From the NCBI GenBank assembly GCA_965217265.1, contig CBDCHP010000011.1, forward strand, positions 682,001-746,000: a DNA stretch of 64,000 nt. Direction: 5' to 3'. Under the pieces are notes generated by a model. That model saw only the letters and a list, made by a program, of their open reading frames with translations, made no database searches and had not been told where the DNA came from. The stretch comes from JAGRGG01 sp965217265 (lineage in GTDB: Bacteria > Pseudomonadota > Alphaproteobacteria > Geminicoccales > Geminicoccaceae). This document shows, one piece after another, positions 51,342-60,498 of the stretch. The translations under genes were made by a program, and so were the position numbers. How positions within the stretch are numbered: position 1 is the first letter of the stretch; each line of letters begins with the position of its first letter.

Positions 51342-53101
51342 GGGGAACGTTCCTTCCAGCGCCGCCCCTGCTCGATGGCACGGGCTTGGAGCAGCGCCGC
51401 GTTGTAGGCCTGCATCAGGTCGGCAAAGCGCACCTCGCCGACGAGCCGCGCGTTCGCCTCATCACCTTCCACCACCGGCACGTGCGTCTCCTGCAGCGTC
51501 CGGCAGCGGGTGAAGGCGGTCGCGAGGTCGTCGCTCGGACGTAGCACGACCGGCAGCTTGCGGGCCAGCCCCTCGGCCGCGATCGCCTCGATCGGCTCGT
51601 CGCCGAGCACGGCCTCGGCCAAGTCCTCGACGCCGATCCCGCCGATCAGCCGGCCCCGCTCGTCGACGACGTAGAGGCCGCACGTCGGGTGGCGGCGCAG
51701 GTGGGCCTTCAACGAGGCGAGGTCGGCGTTCGCCGGCACGGCGTCGTGATCGTCGCGCATCAGTTCGGACACGAGGCGCTGACGCAGGAAACCGAGCTCG
51801 CGCTGGCCCTCGACGCTGACGCCGCGCTGGCGGAGCTGCCAGAGGAAGTAGCTCTCGGCGAACAGGTTGCGAAAGGCGAGCGAGGCGATGGCGACCGAGA
51901 CCATGAGGGCGAAGGTGATCTCGTAGTTCGAGGTCAGTTCGAAGATCATGATGACGGTCGAGATGGGTGCGCCGAGCGTGCTCGCCGCCACCGCCCCCAT
52001 GCCCAGCACGGCGTAGACCGACGAGGCCGAGGCGAGGCCGGGAAAGACGTGCGCCACGACGTGCCCGAACGCGCCGCCGGTGAGGGCGCCGATGGCGAGG
52101 CTGGGCGAGAAGATGCCGCCGCCGAAGCCGGAGCCGAGGCAAAGGGCGGTGCCGGCGATCTTGGCCAGCGCCAGGAGGACGAGGGCCTGCAGCCCGATCT
52201 CGTTCGAGAGTGCCGCCGAGGTGACTTGGTAGCCGACGCCCAGGATCTCGGGGTAGGCGAAGGCGAGCGCGCCGAGGCCGAGGCCGCCGAGCGCCGGCTG
52301 CAGCCAGCGCGGCACGCCCAAGCGGCGGTGGACGCGCTGCGACAGGTCGATGCCGCCGACGAGCGCCACGGCGGCCCCGGCGCAGACGAAGCCCAGCAGG
52401 ACGAAGGCCGGCATCTCCCAGAACGAGACCACGACCTGCGGCATCAAATCGAAGGCCGGCTCGGGGCCGACGTGGACGCGGGTGATGATCGTGCCGACGA
52501 CCGAGGCGATGACGACGGGGGAGAAGGCGCCGATCCCGTAGTGCCCGACGACGACTTCGAGCGCGAAGAACACCCCGGCGAGCGGCGCGTTGAACGAGGC
52601 CGCGACCCCGCCGGCGACGGCGCAGCCGATCAGGGTGCGCACGAGCGAGGGGCCGAGCCCGAGGCGGCGTGCGGCGAGCGAGGCGAGCGACGCGCTCAAG
52701 TGGACGACCGGCCCCTCGCGGCCGACGGAGGCGCCGACGCCGATCGAGGCGACGCTGAAGAGGGCCCCGCTCCACATCGGCCCGGCGTCGAGCCGCCCGT
52801 TGCGCATCGTGCTGGCCTCGATCACCTCGGCGACGCCCTGCGGCTGCCGCGCCGGCAGGACGTAGACCGCGAGCAGGCCGAGCACGAGCCCGCCCGAGGC
52901 CGGGACGAGCAGCATGTGCCACGCGGCGGCATCGCGGACGGCGGCGGGCACGTTCTCCTCGGCAGCACCGTAGAGGAGCCACGCGATCAAGTCGGCGCCC
53001 TCGCGAAAGCCGATGGCGGCGTAGGCGGCGGCGGCACCGATCAGGACGGCGAGCACGCCGAGCACGATCTCCTGGCGGTGGAGGACGGCGTGGTGGAACA
53101 T
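51338..53101 (-). CDS. CLC-family chloride channel/antiporter with CBS pair (first of two)
   Basis: 587 aa from ATG 53101; GTG 53149 (overlapping the upstream gene) would add 16 residues. About 10-12 TM helices (to about residue 430), with the gating Glu129 in GVGASVGREGPVV and GSGFGGGIFSPSL (GxFxP motif). The first anion motif (GSGIP) is replaced by QGVAEVIEA. The position of the proton-path Glu203 of E. coli ClcA is Val (FFALEVVVG), so it may be channel-like or fluoride/other-anion specific. Two CBS domains follow (about 455-575), typical for nucleotide regulation. Confidence 0.88.
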   Translation of the reverse strand: MFHHAVLHRQEIVLGVLAVLIGAAAAYAAIGFREGADLIAWLLYGAAEENVPAAVRDAAAWHMLLVPASGGLVLGLLAVYVLPARQPQGVAEVIEASTMRNGRLDAGPMWSGALFSVASIGVGASVGREGPVVHLSASLASLAARRLGLGPSLVRTLIGCAVAGGVAASFNAPLAGVFFALEVVVGHYGIGAFSPVVIASVVGTIITRVHVGPEPAFDLMPQVVVSFWEMPAFVLLGFVCAGAAVALVGGIDLSQRVHRRLGVPRWLQPALGGLGLGALAFAYPEILGVGYQVTSAALSNEIGLQALVLLALAKIAGTALCLGSGFGGGIFSPSLAIGALTGGAFGHVVAHVFPGLASASSVYAVLGMGAVAASTLGAPISTVIMIFELTSNYEITFALMVSVAIASLAFRNLFAESYFLWQLRQRGVSVEGQRELGFLRQRLVSELMRDDHDAVPANADLASLKAHLRRHPTCGLYVVDERGRLIGGIGVEDLAEAVLGDEPIEAIAAEGLARKLPVVLRPSDDLATAFTRCRTLQETHVPVVEGDEANARLVGEVRFADLMQAYNAALLQARAIEQGRRWKERSP

Positions 53102-53129
53102 GCCGCCGCCGGATCCTTGGGACGCGGCC

Positions 53130-54887
53130 TTATCGCTCCGCGCGGGCACCGAAATTTTCCAGGACCGCGTCGGTGATCTGCGCCCTTGCCACCACGCCTT
53201 GCACCCGGCCGGCGCGCGACGTCCCGCCCCCGTCCACGACGAGGACGTAGCGGGCGTGGCGCCGCTTCATGCACGGGAAGATCTCGAACATGCTGCGGTC
53301 CGCGCCGGCGACGATGAACTGCCGGTCGGCGATCTCGCCGAGGGTGAGGCTGCCCCGGACCTCCTCCAGCCGGTGCAGGCTCGGCGGCACCAGGATCACG
53401 CCGCGGATGCGCCCGCCCTGGGCGACGATGACGTACTCGGAGTCCGGCAGGGCCGGGATCGCCCTCAGCCCCTCCTGCACGGTCATGCTGTCGGGCAGGA
53501 CGGCGACGTTCCGGCTCATCACGTCGCCCGCCCGACGGACGAGGAACATGTTGCTGTGCCGGTCGGTCAGGATCTGCCGCCCGCGCCAGGCGAGCTTCAC
53601 CGTGTAGATGTTCTCTCTTGAGAGCAGCCGCCGCGTGCCGACGGCGAGTGCCGTCGCGATGATCGCCGAAAAGACGATGTGGTAGTCGCGGACCATCTCG
53701 AAGATCATGACGATCGCGGTCATCGCCGCCCCGGTGCCGCCGCCGACGAGGGCCGCCATGCCGATCATCGCGTACTCGCCGATGCCAAGGCCGGTGAAGC
53801 CGAGCACGTTGTTGACGAAGGCGCCGCCGAGCGTCGCGCCCAAGAAGAGCGAGGGGGCGAAGACCCCGCCCGAGGCGCCGGCGCCGAGGCTGATCGTCGT
53901 CGCCAGGAGCTTCGCGACGAAGAGCAACGCCAGAAGGCCGAAACCGGTCAGGCCCCCGTTCAGGATCGCCTCGATCGTGGCGTAGCCGACCCCCTCGACG
54001 TGGTAGCGCCCGTAGCCGAGGAAGAGGCCGTAGAAGAGAAGGCCGACGACGAACATGCCGGCCGCGTTCTTGACGTAGTCGTTGCCCGGCGCCTTCTCGA
54101 ACCCTTCTTCAAGGGCGGTGAGGAGGCGAACGAACAAGGCTGCCGCGACCCCGGCCAGGATGCCGAGCGCCCCGGCCGCGAGCAGGGAGACGAGGTCGAT
54201 CCGCTGGTCGAGGTGGACGAGGTCGGGCAGGATGAACGCGGGCTCGGGGCCGAAGAACAGTTGGCCGACGAAGGTCGCCGTGCCGGTCGCGATGACGACG
54301 GGCAAGAAGGTGCGGTTGCTGATCTCGGGCAAGAGCAGTTCGGTCGCGAACAAGACGGCGGCGAGCGGCGTGTTGAAGGTGGCGGCGATCCCCGCCCCCG
54401 CCCCGGCCGCGACGAGGGTGATCCGCTGCGAGGGCGCCATCTTGAGCGCCTGCCCCACGGTCGAGCCGAAGGCGGCGCCGATCTGGATGATCGGCCCCTC
54501 GCGGCCGACGGAAGCGCCGCTGCCGATCGAGAGCGCCGAGGCGAGGATCTTGGCCCCCGCCACGACGGGGCGGATGTGCCCGTCTCGGTAATAGATCGCC
54601 TCCATCACGCCGTGGCCCTTGGCCTCCGGCGCGAAGGTCTTGACGATCCAAACGACGATCAGCCCGCCGACGACCGGGCTCAGGACGACGAGCGGCCCGA
54701 AGACGCTCGGCGGCCCGAAGCCGGCCCCGAGGCCCTCGAACGAGGGGTTGCCGTAGAAGAAGAGGTTGTGGACAAAGTCGACGAGGGCGCGAAAGACGAC
54801 GGCGCCGAGGCCGGTCACGATGCCGATCGAGACCGCGAGCAGGCAGATCCAAACCAGCGTCAGGCGCTGGAGGCGGTTGTCGAGCAA
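53130..54887 (-). CDS. CLC-family chloride channel/antiporter with CBS pair (second of two)
   Basis: 585 aa from TTG 54887 (weak start evidence). CLC membrane domain with KGHGVMEAI (first motif position), gating Glu130 in GSGASVGREGPII, and GAGASGGVFAPSLFLG. The proton-glutamate position reads FATELLLPE, so Glu203 is again replaced (Leu). CBS pair at about residues 455-575 (GDVMSRNVAVLPDSMTVQE, broken: GDVMSRNVAVLPDS). It directly precedes the first CLC gene; they are diverged paralogues, not a recent duplication, and may form heterodimers because CLC proteins are dimers. Confidence 0.86.
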   Translation of the reverse strand: MLDNRLQRLTLVWICLLAVSIGIVTGLGAVVFRALVDFVHNLFFYGNPSFEGLGAGFGPPSVFGPLVVLSPVVGGLIVVWIVKTFAPEAKGHGVMEAIYYRDGHIRPVVAGAKILASALSIGSGASVGREGPIIQIGAAFGSTVGQALKMAPSQRITLVAAGAGAGIAATFNTPLAAVLFATELLLPEISNRTFLPVVIATGTATFVGQLFFGPEPAFILPDLVHLDQRIDLVSLLAAGALGILAGVAAALFVRLLTALEEGFEKAPGNDYVKNAAGMFVVGLLFYGLFLGYGRYHVEGVGYATIEAILNGGLTGFGLLALLFVAKLLATTISLGAGASGGVFAPSLFLGATLGGAFVNNVLGFTGLGIGEYAMIGMAALVGGGTGAAMTAIVMIFEMVRDYHIVFSAIIATALAVGTRRLLSRENIYTVKLAWRGRQILTDRHSNMFLVRRAGDVMSRNVAVLPDSMTVQEGLRAIPALPDSEYVIVAQGGRIRGVILVPPSLHRLEEVRGSLTLGEIADRQFIVAGADRSMFEIFPCMKRRHARYVLVVDGGGTSRAGRVQGVVARAQITDAVLENFGARAER

Positions 54888-55003
54888 GGAAAGGCGCCCT
54901 GTCCGTTGGCGAGTGGGATGCCCCGGAACCGCTTAGCGGACGGCCCCGAGGGCGACTTCTAGCTACGGACCCAGAATCCCATTCTGTCAAGGCGGGGCCG
55001 GCC

Positions 55004-55933
55004 TCACGCCTCGACGCCGAACCCCTCGCCGTCGCGGTCGAGCGTGATACGGCCCCCGGCGAGGGACGTGGCGTAGCGGGCGGTCTTCTCGAAGCCGCCG
55101 AACGGGTAGAAGTGCAGGCTCTGGACGGCGCGGCCGTGACCCCGCCGCTTGGTGGCGAGGTCGGTGATGACGCCGTCCGGCGCGCTCTGCCCCATGAGTT
55201 GCAGCATCTTGCCGCCGGCCTTGGCCATGACGCCCACCGAGGCGTTGACGCCGCACATCTTGGCGTACTTCATCAGCGACGTGATCGAGGCGGGGCCGGC
55301 GACGCCGATCCGCGCCGGCAGGCGGTTGCCGGCCTCGCCGATCGCCTCGGCCCAGGCGAGGACGCGCGGCGCGTCGAAGCTGAACTGCGTCGTGAGCGTT
55401 GTGGGCGTGCCGGTGCGCAGGGCGTGGGCGTTCTTGTGCGCGAGTGCCGCCGAGAGCCCGGCGGCGTCGATGTCGGGGCTGCCCTCGGGGTGGCCGGCGA
55501 CGAACAGGCCGGCAAAGCCGTGCGCCTCGAAGGCGCCGCTGTCGAGCAGTTGCAAGGACGAAGTGAGCATCCCCACCGGCGCGTTGAGCCCGCCGGCGAT
55601 GACGAGCGCCTCCTTGGCACCCGCCGCGCGCAGGTCGCGGACGTAAGCCTCGAAGACGGCCAAGTCTTCGAGCGAGCGCGCCGGGACGTGCGGCACCGGG
55701 CGCAGCCCATCCTCGTACAGGCGCTTCACGGTGGCGACGAGGTTGGCCTTGCTCTCGCCGGGGATGAAGGCGACGAAGACGCGGGTCGCCTCGGGCAGGA
55801 TCGCCTTGAACGAGGCAACCTTCGAGGCCTGTTTTGGCGTCACCTCGATCGAGAAATCCCGCGCCAGATCGACGATCTGCCGCGCCTTGTCCCCCGTCTT
55901 CGCGTCGATCGTGCGCGACATCGTGCCCAGCAT
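55004..55933 (-). CDS. methylenetetrahydrofolate reductase (MetF)-like protein
   Basis: 309 aa from ATG 55933 with SD GGAGG 10 nt upstream. It has a TIM-barrel MTHFR pattern: ATRVFVAFIPGES, RPVPHVPARSLED, LFVAGHPEGSPDID, TQFSFDAPRVLAWAEAI, RIGVAGPASITSLMKYAKMCGV and a C-terminal LHFYPFGGFEKTARYA. It is clearly related to MetF but shorter on flavin-binding signatures and belongs to a divergent branch. It should act on a methylene- or methyl-tetrahydrofolate (C1 or demethylation pathways); true methionine synthesis is uncertain. It is a single gene divergent from the glycosidase-like gene. Confidence 0.75.
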   Translation of the reverse strand: MLGTMSRTIDAKTGDKARQIVDLARDFSIEVTPKQASKVASFKAILPEATRVFVAFIPGESKANLVATVKRLYEDGLRPVPHVPARSLEDLAVFEAYVRDLRAAGAKEALVIAGGLNAPVGMLTSSLQLLDSGAFEAHGFAGLFVAGHPEGSPDIDAAGLSAALAHKNAHALRTGTPTTLTTQFSFDAPRVLAWAEAIGEAGNRLPARIGVAGPASITSLMKYAKMCGVNASVGVMAKAGGKMLQLMGQSAPDGVITDLATKRRGHGRAVQSLHFYPFGGFEKTARYATSLAGGRITLDRDGEGFGVEA

Positions 55934-56178
55934 CGCTGCGTTTCCTCCATCGGTGCCGTGGCGCGACGGCCCCGCGCCCTGTGGGACAATCATGTAGGCG
56001 TTGACTCGGTCGAGCGCTCTTTTCGGCGCGACAGCGGCTTGCGTCACGACGGCGGCGCCGCGCGCCGATGCGTACCATAGGAAATAAAGTGCTAATCGCG
56101 GCGTCAACAGTTCGCCCCTGCCGCGATGCAGGGTTCGCCACGACGGGGGCTAGCATCAACTACGAAGAAGAGACGTCC

Positions 56179-57224
56179 ATGTCCTTCCACGCCCGCCGGG
56201 CATTTCCGTCCGGCCGTCGTCACGCCCTCAAGTCGCTCGCCGTCGCCCTCGGCCTGACGCTCACGCTGCAAGCCGGCGCGCCGACGCCGCCGCCAGCGCC
56301 TTCAGCACCGCCCGCTCGGGCCTGCCCTGGGCGTCCGGCATGTCCTGCTGGAACCGCTCGTCGTCGCCGATGGCCAAGGTCGAGGCGTGGCGCGGCCACA
56401 AGTTCGACGTCGTGCTCGGCTGGGCGCCGCACAAGAACTGGGGCGAGTTCGTCAGGTACTGGCAAGGCGGCAGCTTCGCCGCGTTCGCGCGCCAGCCCGC
56501 CCGCATCGTCATACGCACGCCCCTGCTCACCAACGACCACAAGGGCGACTTCAATTCCTGCGCCAAGGGCGCCTTCGACGCCTACTTCCGCCAGGCGGCG
56601 CAAGCGGTCCGCGCCAAGGGCCGCAAGGACACCGTGTTCGCGCTCGGCTGGGAGGCGAACGGGAGCTGGTTTCCCTGGAGCATCGGCAACAACCCCGAGG
56701 GCTACAAGGGCTGCTTTCGGCGTGCCGCGAAGACGATCCGCTCGGTGATCCCGGGCGCCACGATCGAGTGGCCGATGGCGGAGAAGGGGCACCTTCGCTA
56801 CTCGGTCGAGAAGACGTGGCCGGGCGACGCCTACGTCGACGTCGTCGGCCTCTCGTTCTACGACCGCTTTCCGAGCTTCAAGAGCGAGGCCCTCTGGAAC
56901 GCCTCGTACCTCAAGACCCACAACGGCGGGCCGAACGGGCTCGGCCAGTGGCTGCGCTTCGCCGAGCGCCACCACGCCAAGCTGTCGCTCGGCGAGTGGG
57001 GCATCTCGGACGGCAAGGGCGGCAGCGACAACCCCCTCTTCATCAAGAAGACGACGGACTTCTTCGCCCGCAACGCCAAGAGCATCGCCTACGAGACCTA
57101 TTACAATTGCGGCGGCGGTGCCTACCAAGTCTATCCCGAGAAGTTCAACCCGAAGGCCGGCGCTACCTATAGGAAGATTTATCAGGGCTTCAAGGGCAAG
57201 TCGCGCAAGCACAGGCGGCATTGA
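56179..57224 (+). pseudogene. GH26-like (beta-mannanase-type) secreted glycosidase, frameshifted behind the signal peptide
   Basis: From ATG 56179 a signal peptide is read (RRHALKSLAVALGLTLTLQAG). The mature protein is in another frame: ADAAASAFSTARSGLPWASG, then FDVVLGWAPHKNWGEF, the acid/base Glu in FALGWEANGSWFPW, DVVGLSFYDRF and the nucleophile Glu in KLSLGEWGI, to TGA 57224. The two frames meet in the GC-repetitive stretch at about 56272-56290, where a single-base change restores about 348 aa. The family cleaves mannans or related beta-glycans. It is a pseudogene or a sequencing error; codon use on both sides is normal, so any damage is recent. Confidence 0.72.
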
Positions 57225-57370
57225 ACGCTTCGCGTGCGCTGACGCGCGGTCTTTTTTCTTCTTTTTTTGCTAGTTGTTCCGGACTTGGCCTCAACGTCGA
57301 AGCCAGCCTCGGCCAAAATTGCAAAAAAGAGAAGAGAAAGGCCGCACGCCTGGCGCACGCGCAAGCGTTC
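57223..57370. repeat. intergenic inverted-repeat element, copy 13
   Basis: 148 bp beginning inside the TGA of the glycosidase gene. Left arm GAACGCTTCGCGTGCGCTG, long T tract; centre type two (CTAGTTGTTCCGGACTTGGCC); right arm ends GCGCACGCGCAAGCGTTC. It separates the glycosidase from the GMC oxidoreductase gene (start 57438). Confidence 0.85.
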
Positions 57371-57437
57371 ACCACCCTCGCCGCCGCCGCCCGCCCGTGC
57401 CATATTGATGCACCGACGAGCATCGAGGGGGGCGACG

Positions 57438-59060
57438 TTGGCCGAGACATTCGATTACGTCGTGATCGGCGCCGGGACGGCGGGCTGCCTCGTCGCCAAC
57501 CGGCTCTCATCCGACCCGACCAAGCGCGTTCTGTTGCTGGAGGCCGGCGGGCTCGACCGGCACTTGTGGATCCACGTGCCCGTCGGCTACCTCTACACGC
57601 AAAACAACCCCAAGACCGACTGGTGCCTCAAGACCGAGCCGGTGCCGGGGTTGAACGGCCGCGCGCTCAACTACCCGCGCGGCAAGGTTCTGGGTGGCTC
57701 GTCGGCGATCAACGGCATGATCTACATGCGCGGCCAGGCGCGCGACTACGACACGTGGCGGCAGATGGGCAACCCCGGCTGGGCCTGGGACGACGTCCTG
57801 CCGCTGTTCAAGGGGCACCAGCGCCAAGCCCGCGGCGAGGACGAATGGCACGGGGGCCTGGGCGAGTGGCTGGTCGACGAGCAGCGCCTGTCCTGGCCGA
57901 TCCTGGACACGTGGCGCGAGGCGGCGGCCGAGGTCGGCATCCCCAAGGTCGACGACTTCAACCGCGGCGACAACGAGGGCTGCGGCTACTTCCAGGTGAC
58001 GCAGAAGAACGGCCTGCGCTGGCACAGCGGCAAGGCGTTCGTCAAGCCGATCCTGAAGCGGCCGAACTTCAAGCTCAGCGTGAAGTCGGTCGTCACCGGC
58101 CTCGACTTCGACGGCCCGAGGGTCACGGCCGTGCGCTACGCCGAGAACGGGGCGGCAAAGCGCGCCGACGTCTCGGGCGAGGTGATTTTAAGCGCCGGCA
58201 GCGTCGCCTCGCCGGTCATCCTGGAGCGCTGCGGCATCGGCGATCCCGACGTGCTGCAACGACACGGCATCCCCGTGCGCCACGCGCTGGGCGGGGTCGG
58301 CGAGAACCTGCAAGACCACCTGCAACTGCGCACGATCTTCAAGATCAAGGGTGCTTCCACCTTGAACCAGCGCGCCGGCAACTTGATGGGCCGGGCGCTG
58401 ATGGCGCTCGAATACGCGCTCCATCGCCGCGGGCCGCTCTCGATGGCGCCCTCGCAACTGGGTGCGTTCGCCCGCACCGACCCGAGCTTCGCCACGCCCA
58501 ACGTGCAATACCACGTCCAGCCGCTCTCGCTCGACAAGTTCGGCGATCCCCTGCACGCCTTTCCGGCGATCACGGCGGCGGCGTGCAACCTGCGCCCGAG
58601 CAGCCGGGGCTCGATCCACCTGCGCGACGCCGGGCCTAGCAGCCCGCCCGTCATCCAGCCGAACTACCTCGCCACCGACGACGACCGTCGCGTCGCGGCC
58701 GCGTGCATCCGCCTGACCCGGCGGATCATGGCGGCCCCGGCGTTCGGCCCCTTCGCCGTCGAGGAGTACCTGCCCGGGCCTACCCTCACGAGCGACGCCG
58801 AGTTGGCCAAGGCGGCGGGCGACGTCGGCACGACCATCTTCCACCCCGTCGGCACCTGTAAGATGGGGCCGAAGGAGGACGCGGGCGCGGTCGTCGACCC
58901 GCGCCTGCGCGTGCATGGGCTGGCCAACCTTCGCGTCGCCGACGCCTCGATCATGCCGACGATCACCTCGGGCAACACCAACGCGCCGACCTTGATGATC
59001 GCCGAGAAGGCGGCGACCATGCTGCGCGAGGACGCGAAGGAAACCAAAGCCGCCGCTTGA
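57438..59060 (+). CDS. GMC-family FAD oxidoreductase (choline dehydrogenase-like)
   Basis: 540 aa from TTG 57438, chosen because GAGGGGGG lies 5-12 nt upstream and it gives the canonical opening MAETFDYVVIGAGTAG (FAD Rossmann motif). ATG 57408 would add 10 residues. GMC signature 1 PRGKVLGGSSAINGMIYMRG and signature 2 GEVILSAGSVASPVILERCGIG (split: ILSAGSVASPVI) are present; the active-site His-Asn pair lies in FHPVGTCKMG and TSGNTNAPT. It oxidises an alcohol or aldehyde. The substrate (choline, alkanols, PEG-type alcohols) is not decided; no betaine genes are nearby. Confidence 0.9.
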   Translation: MAETFDYVVIGAGTAGCLVANRLSSDPTKRVLLLEAGGLDRHLWIHVPVGYLYTQNNPKTDWCLKTEPVPGLNGRALNYPRGKVLGGSSAINGMIYMRGQARDYDTWRQMGNPGWAWDDVLPLFKGHQRQARGEDEWHGGLGEWLVDEQRLSWPILDTWREAAAEVGIPKVDDFNRGDNEGCGYFQVTQKNGLRWHSGKAFVKPILKRPNFKLSVKSVVTGLDFDGPRVTAVRYAENGAAKRADVSGEVILSAGSVASPVILERCGIGDPDVLQRHGIPVRHALGGVGENLQDHLQLRTIFKIKGASTLNQRAGNLMGRALMALEYALHRRGPLSMAPSQLGAFARTDPSFATPNVQYHVQPLSLDKFGDPLHAFPAITAAACNLRPSSRGSIHLRDAGPSSPPVIQPNYLATDDDRRVAAACIRLTRRIMAAPAFGPFAVEEYLPGPTLTSDAELAKAAGDVGTTIFHPVGTCKMGPKEDAGAVVDPRLRVHGLANLRVADASIMPTITSGNTNAPTLMIAEKAATMLREDAKETKAAA

Positions 59061-59114
59061 GGCTTAATCTACCAACAAAGTGCCGCGATGATCGCGGCCA
59101 TATGGAGAACGATG

Positions 59115-59957
59115 ATGTCTTACGGCAATATTCTAGGTTCGCTCTTGAACCAGGGCATGAGCCGCTCATCGCACGGCCGGATGCAAAGCGGCCTCGGCGG
59201 GCTCTTGGGCGGAAGCGGCCGGGGCGGAAGCGGCGGCGGGCTCGGCGGCCTCCTCGGCGGTGGCGGCACGACCGGCGGCGGGTTCGGTCAAGGCTCGACC
59301 CAAGGCGGCGGCCTCGGCGGGCTCTTGGGCGGGCTCGGCAACGTGAGCAAGGGCCAAGCCGGCGGTATCGGCGCCATGCTGGGTTCCGTCCTCATGGGCG
59401 GGCAGGGGCGCGCGACGGGCGCCTTGAAGGGCGGCGCCATCGGCGTCCTGGCCGCGATGGCGCTCCAGGCGATGAAGAACAAGAACGCCGGCGCGACCCC
59501 CGGCGGGCAAGGCCAGCAGGGCGGTCACGAGAGCGTCCTCGAACAGCTCCAGCGCGGCGAGAAGGTGACCGACGACGCGACCATGGAGCACATGACCTCG
59601 GACGAGGCGGCGCGCCTCACCCTGCGCGGCATGATCGCCGCCGCCAAGGCCGACGGGAAGATCTCGAAGGAGGAGATGGAGCGCATCGCCGGCAAGGCGG
59701 GCGAGGACGGCGAGGTCAGCGACGAGGAGCGCCGCTTCATCATGGCGGAGATACAAAAGCCGCAGGACCTCGACGGCTTGGTCCGCGACATCCCCAACAA
59801 GGAGGTCGCGGCCGAGGTCTACGCCGCCGCCGCGATGGCGATCGAGATCGACACGCCGGCCGAGCGCGAGTTCATGACCGAACTCGCCCGCCGCACCGGC
59901 CTCGACGACGGCACCGCCGAGCAGTTGCACGCCCTGCTCGACGCCAAGACCTCCTAA
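59115..59957 (+). CDS. DUF533 (YebE-like) protein with TerB-like domain
   Basis: 280 aa from ATG 59115 (GGAGAA just upstream; ATG 59112 is the alternative). The first 120 residues are Gly/Leu repeats (LGGLLGG units repeated at least five times) with an Ala-rich hydrophobic segment (GALKGGAIGVLAAMALQ). The C-terminal half (about 165-280) is a TerB-like helical domain with acidic loops (AKADGKISKEEMERIAG, DGEVSDEER), a form associated with metal binding. The family function is unknown. It overlaps the next, convergent gene by 4 nt. Confidence 0.8.
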   Translation: MSYGNILGSLLNQGMSRSSHGRMQSGLGGLLGGSGRGGSGGGLGGLLGGGGTTGGGFGQGSTQGGGLGGLLGGLGNVSKGQAGGIGAMLGSVLMGGQGRATGALKGGAIGVLAAMALQAMKNKNAGATPGGQGQQGGHESVLEQLQRGEKVTDDATMEHMTSDEAARLTLRGMIAAAKADGKISKEEMERIAGKAGEDGEVSDEERRFIMAEIQKPQDLDGLVRDIPNKEVAAEVYAAAAMAIEIDTPAEREFMTELARRTGLDDGTAEQLHALLDAKTS

Positions 59958-60313
59958 GGCTTGCCCGGCGGCAGGGACACGGCCCAGGCGTAGGCCGCGC
60001 CCTGCCGCCGCCGCAGCCACGCGCGGGCGTCCTCGCCCTCGGGCGGGTGGGAGAGGCCCTCCTCGTTCGCCAGCCCGACGAAGTAGCCGCGCCCCGGCAG
60101 GCCGTCCTCCTTGCGCACGACGAGGCAGGCAAGCTCGGGCGCGCCCGCCGGCGCCATGCGCCGCTCCAGCCTGAACAGGTCGCGGCACAGGGCGTTGACG
60201 TTGCGCGGCCCGAGCGCGAAGCCGAGTGCTGCCAGCAACGCGCCGTAGGTGACGCTGCCTTCGTCCCGCGCCGTCTCGGTCAAGATCGCTTCGAGCGCGT
60301 CGAGATCGACCAT
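59954..60313 (-). CDS. small conserved-looking hypothetical protein
   Basis: 119 aa from ATG 60313; codons further upstream belong to repeat copy 14. I do not recognise a named family. It looks like a winged-helix-type domain: VTYGALLAALGFALGPRNV, NALCRDLFRLE, then PELACLVVRKEDGLPGRGYF, a pattern seen in small cytosolic proteins and in some nuclease-associated domains. There is no signal peptide or TM segment. Normal GC and codon use and a conserved-looking core argue for a real gene. Convergent with DUF533 (4-nt overlap). Confidence 0.6.
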   Translation of the reverse strand: MVDLDALEAILTETARDEGSVTYGALLAALGFALGPRNVNALCRDLFRLERRMAPAGAPELACLVVRKEDGLPGRGYFVGLANEEGLSHPPEGEDARAWLRRRQGAAYAWAVSLPPGKP

Positions 60314-60333
60314 GCGTGCCTCGAAAGTGTAGA

Positions 60334-60482
60334 GAACGCTTCGCGTTGCGCTCGCCGCGCGGGCTTTTTTCTTCTTTTTTGCTACTTGTCGTTGGAGATT
60401 GGCCTCAGCGTTGAAGCCAGCCCCGGCCAAAGTTACAAAAAAGAGAAAAAGGAAAGCCCCGCGCAGCGGACGCAAAGCGTTC
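60334..60482. repeat. intergenic inverted-repeat element, copy 14
   Basis: 149 bp between the divergent starts of the small hypothetical gene (60313, 20 bp left) and the serine protease (60499, 16 bp right). Left arm GAACGCTTCGCGTTGCGCTC; centre type two (CTTGTCGTTGGAGATTGGCC); right arm ends GGACGCAAAGCGTTC. Almost no other DNA is available for promoters, so both genes must be transcribed from within this element. Confidence 0.85.
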
Positions 60483-60498
60483 TCCTAAAGGATCTACG

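Noticed and set aside
51338..54887. Recent tandem duplication of the CLC genes
   Set aside because: The two proteins share the fold and motifs but differ over most of their length, so the duplication, if any, is ancient.
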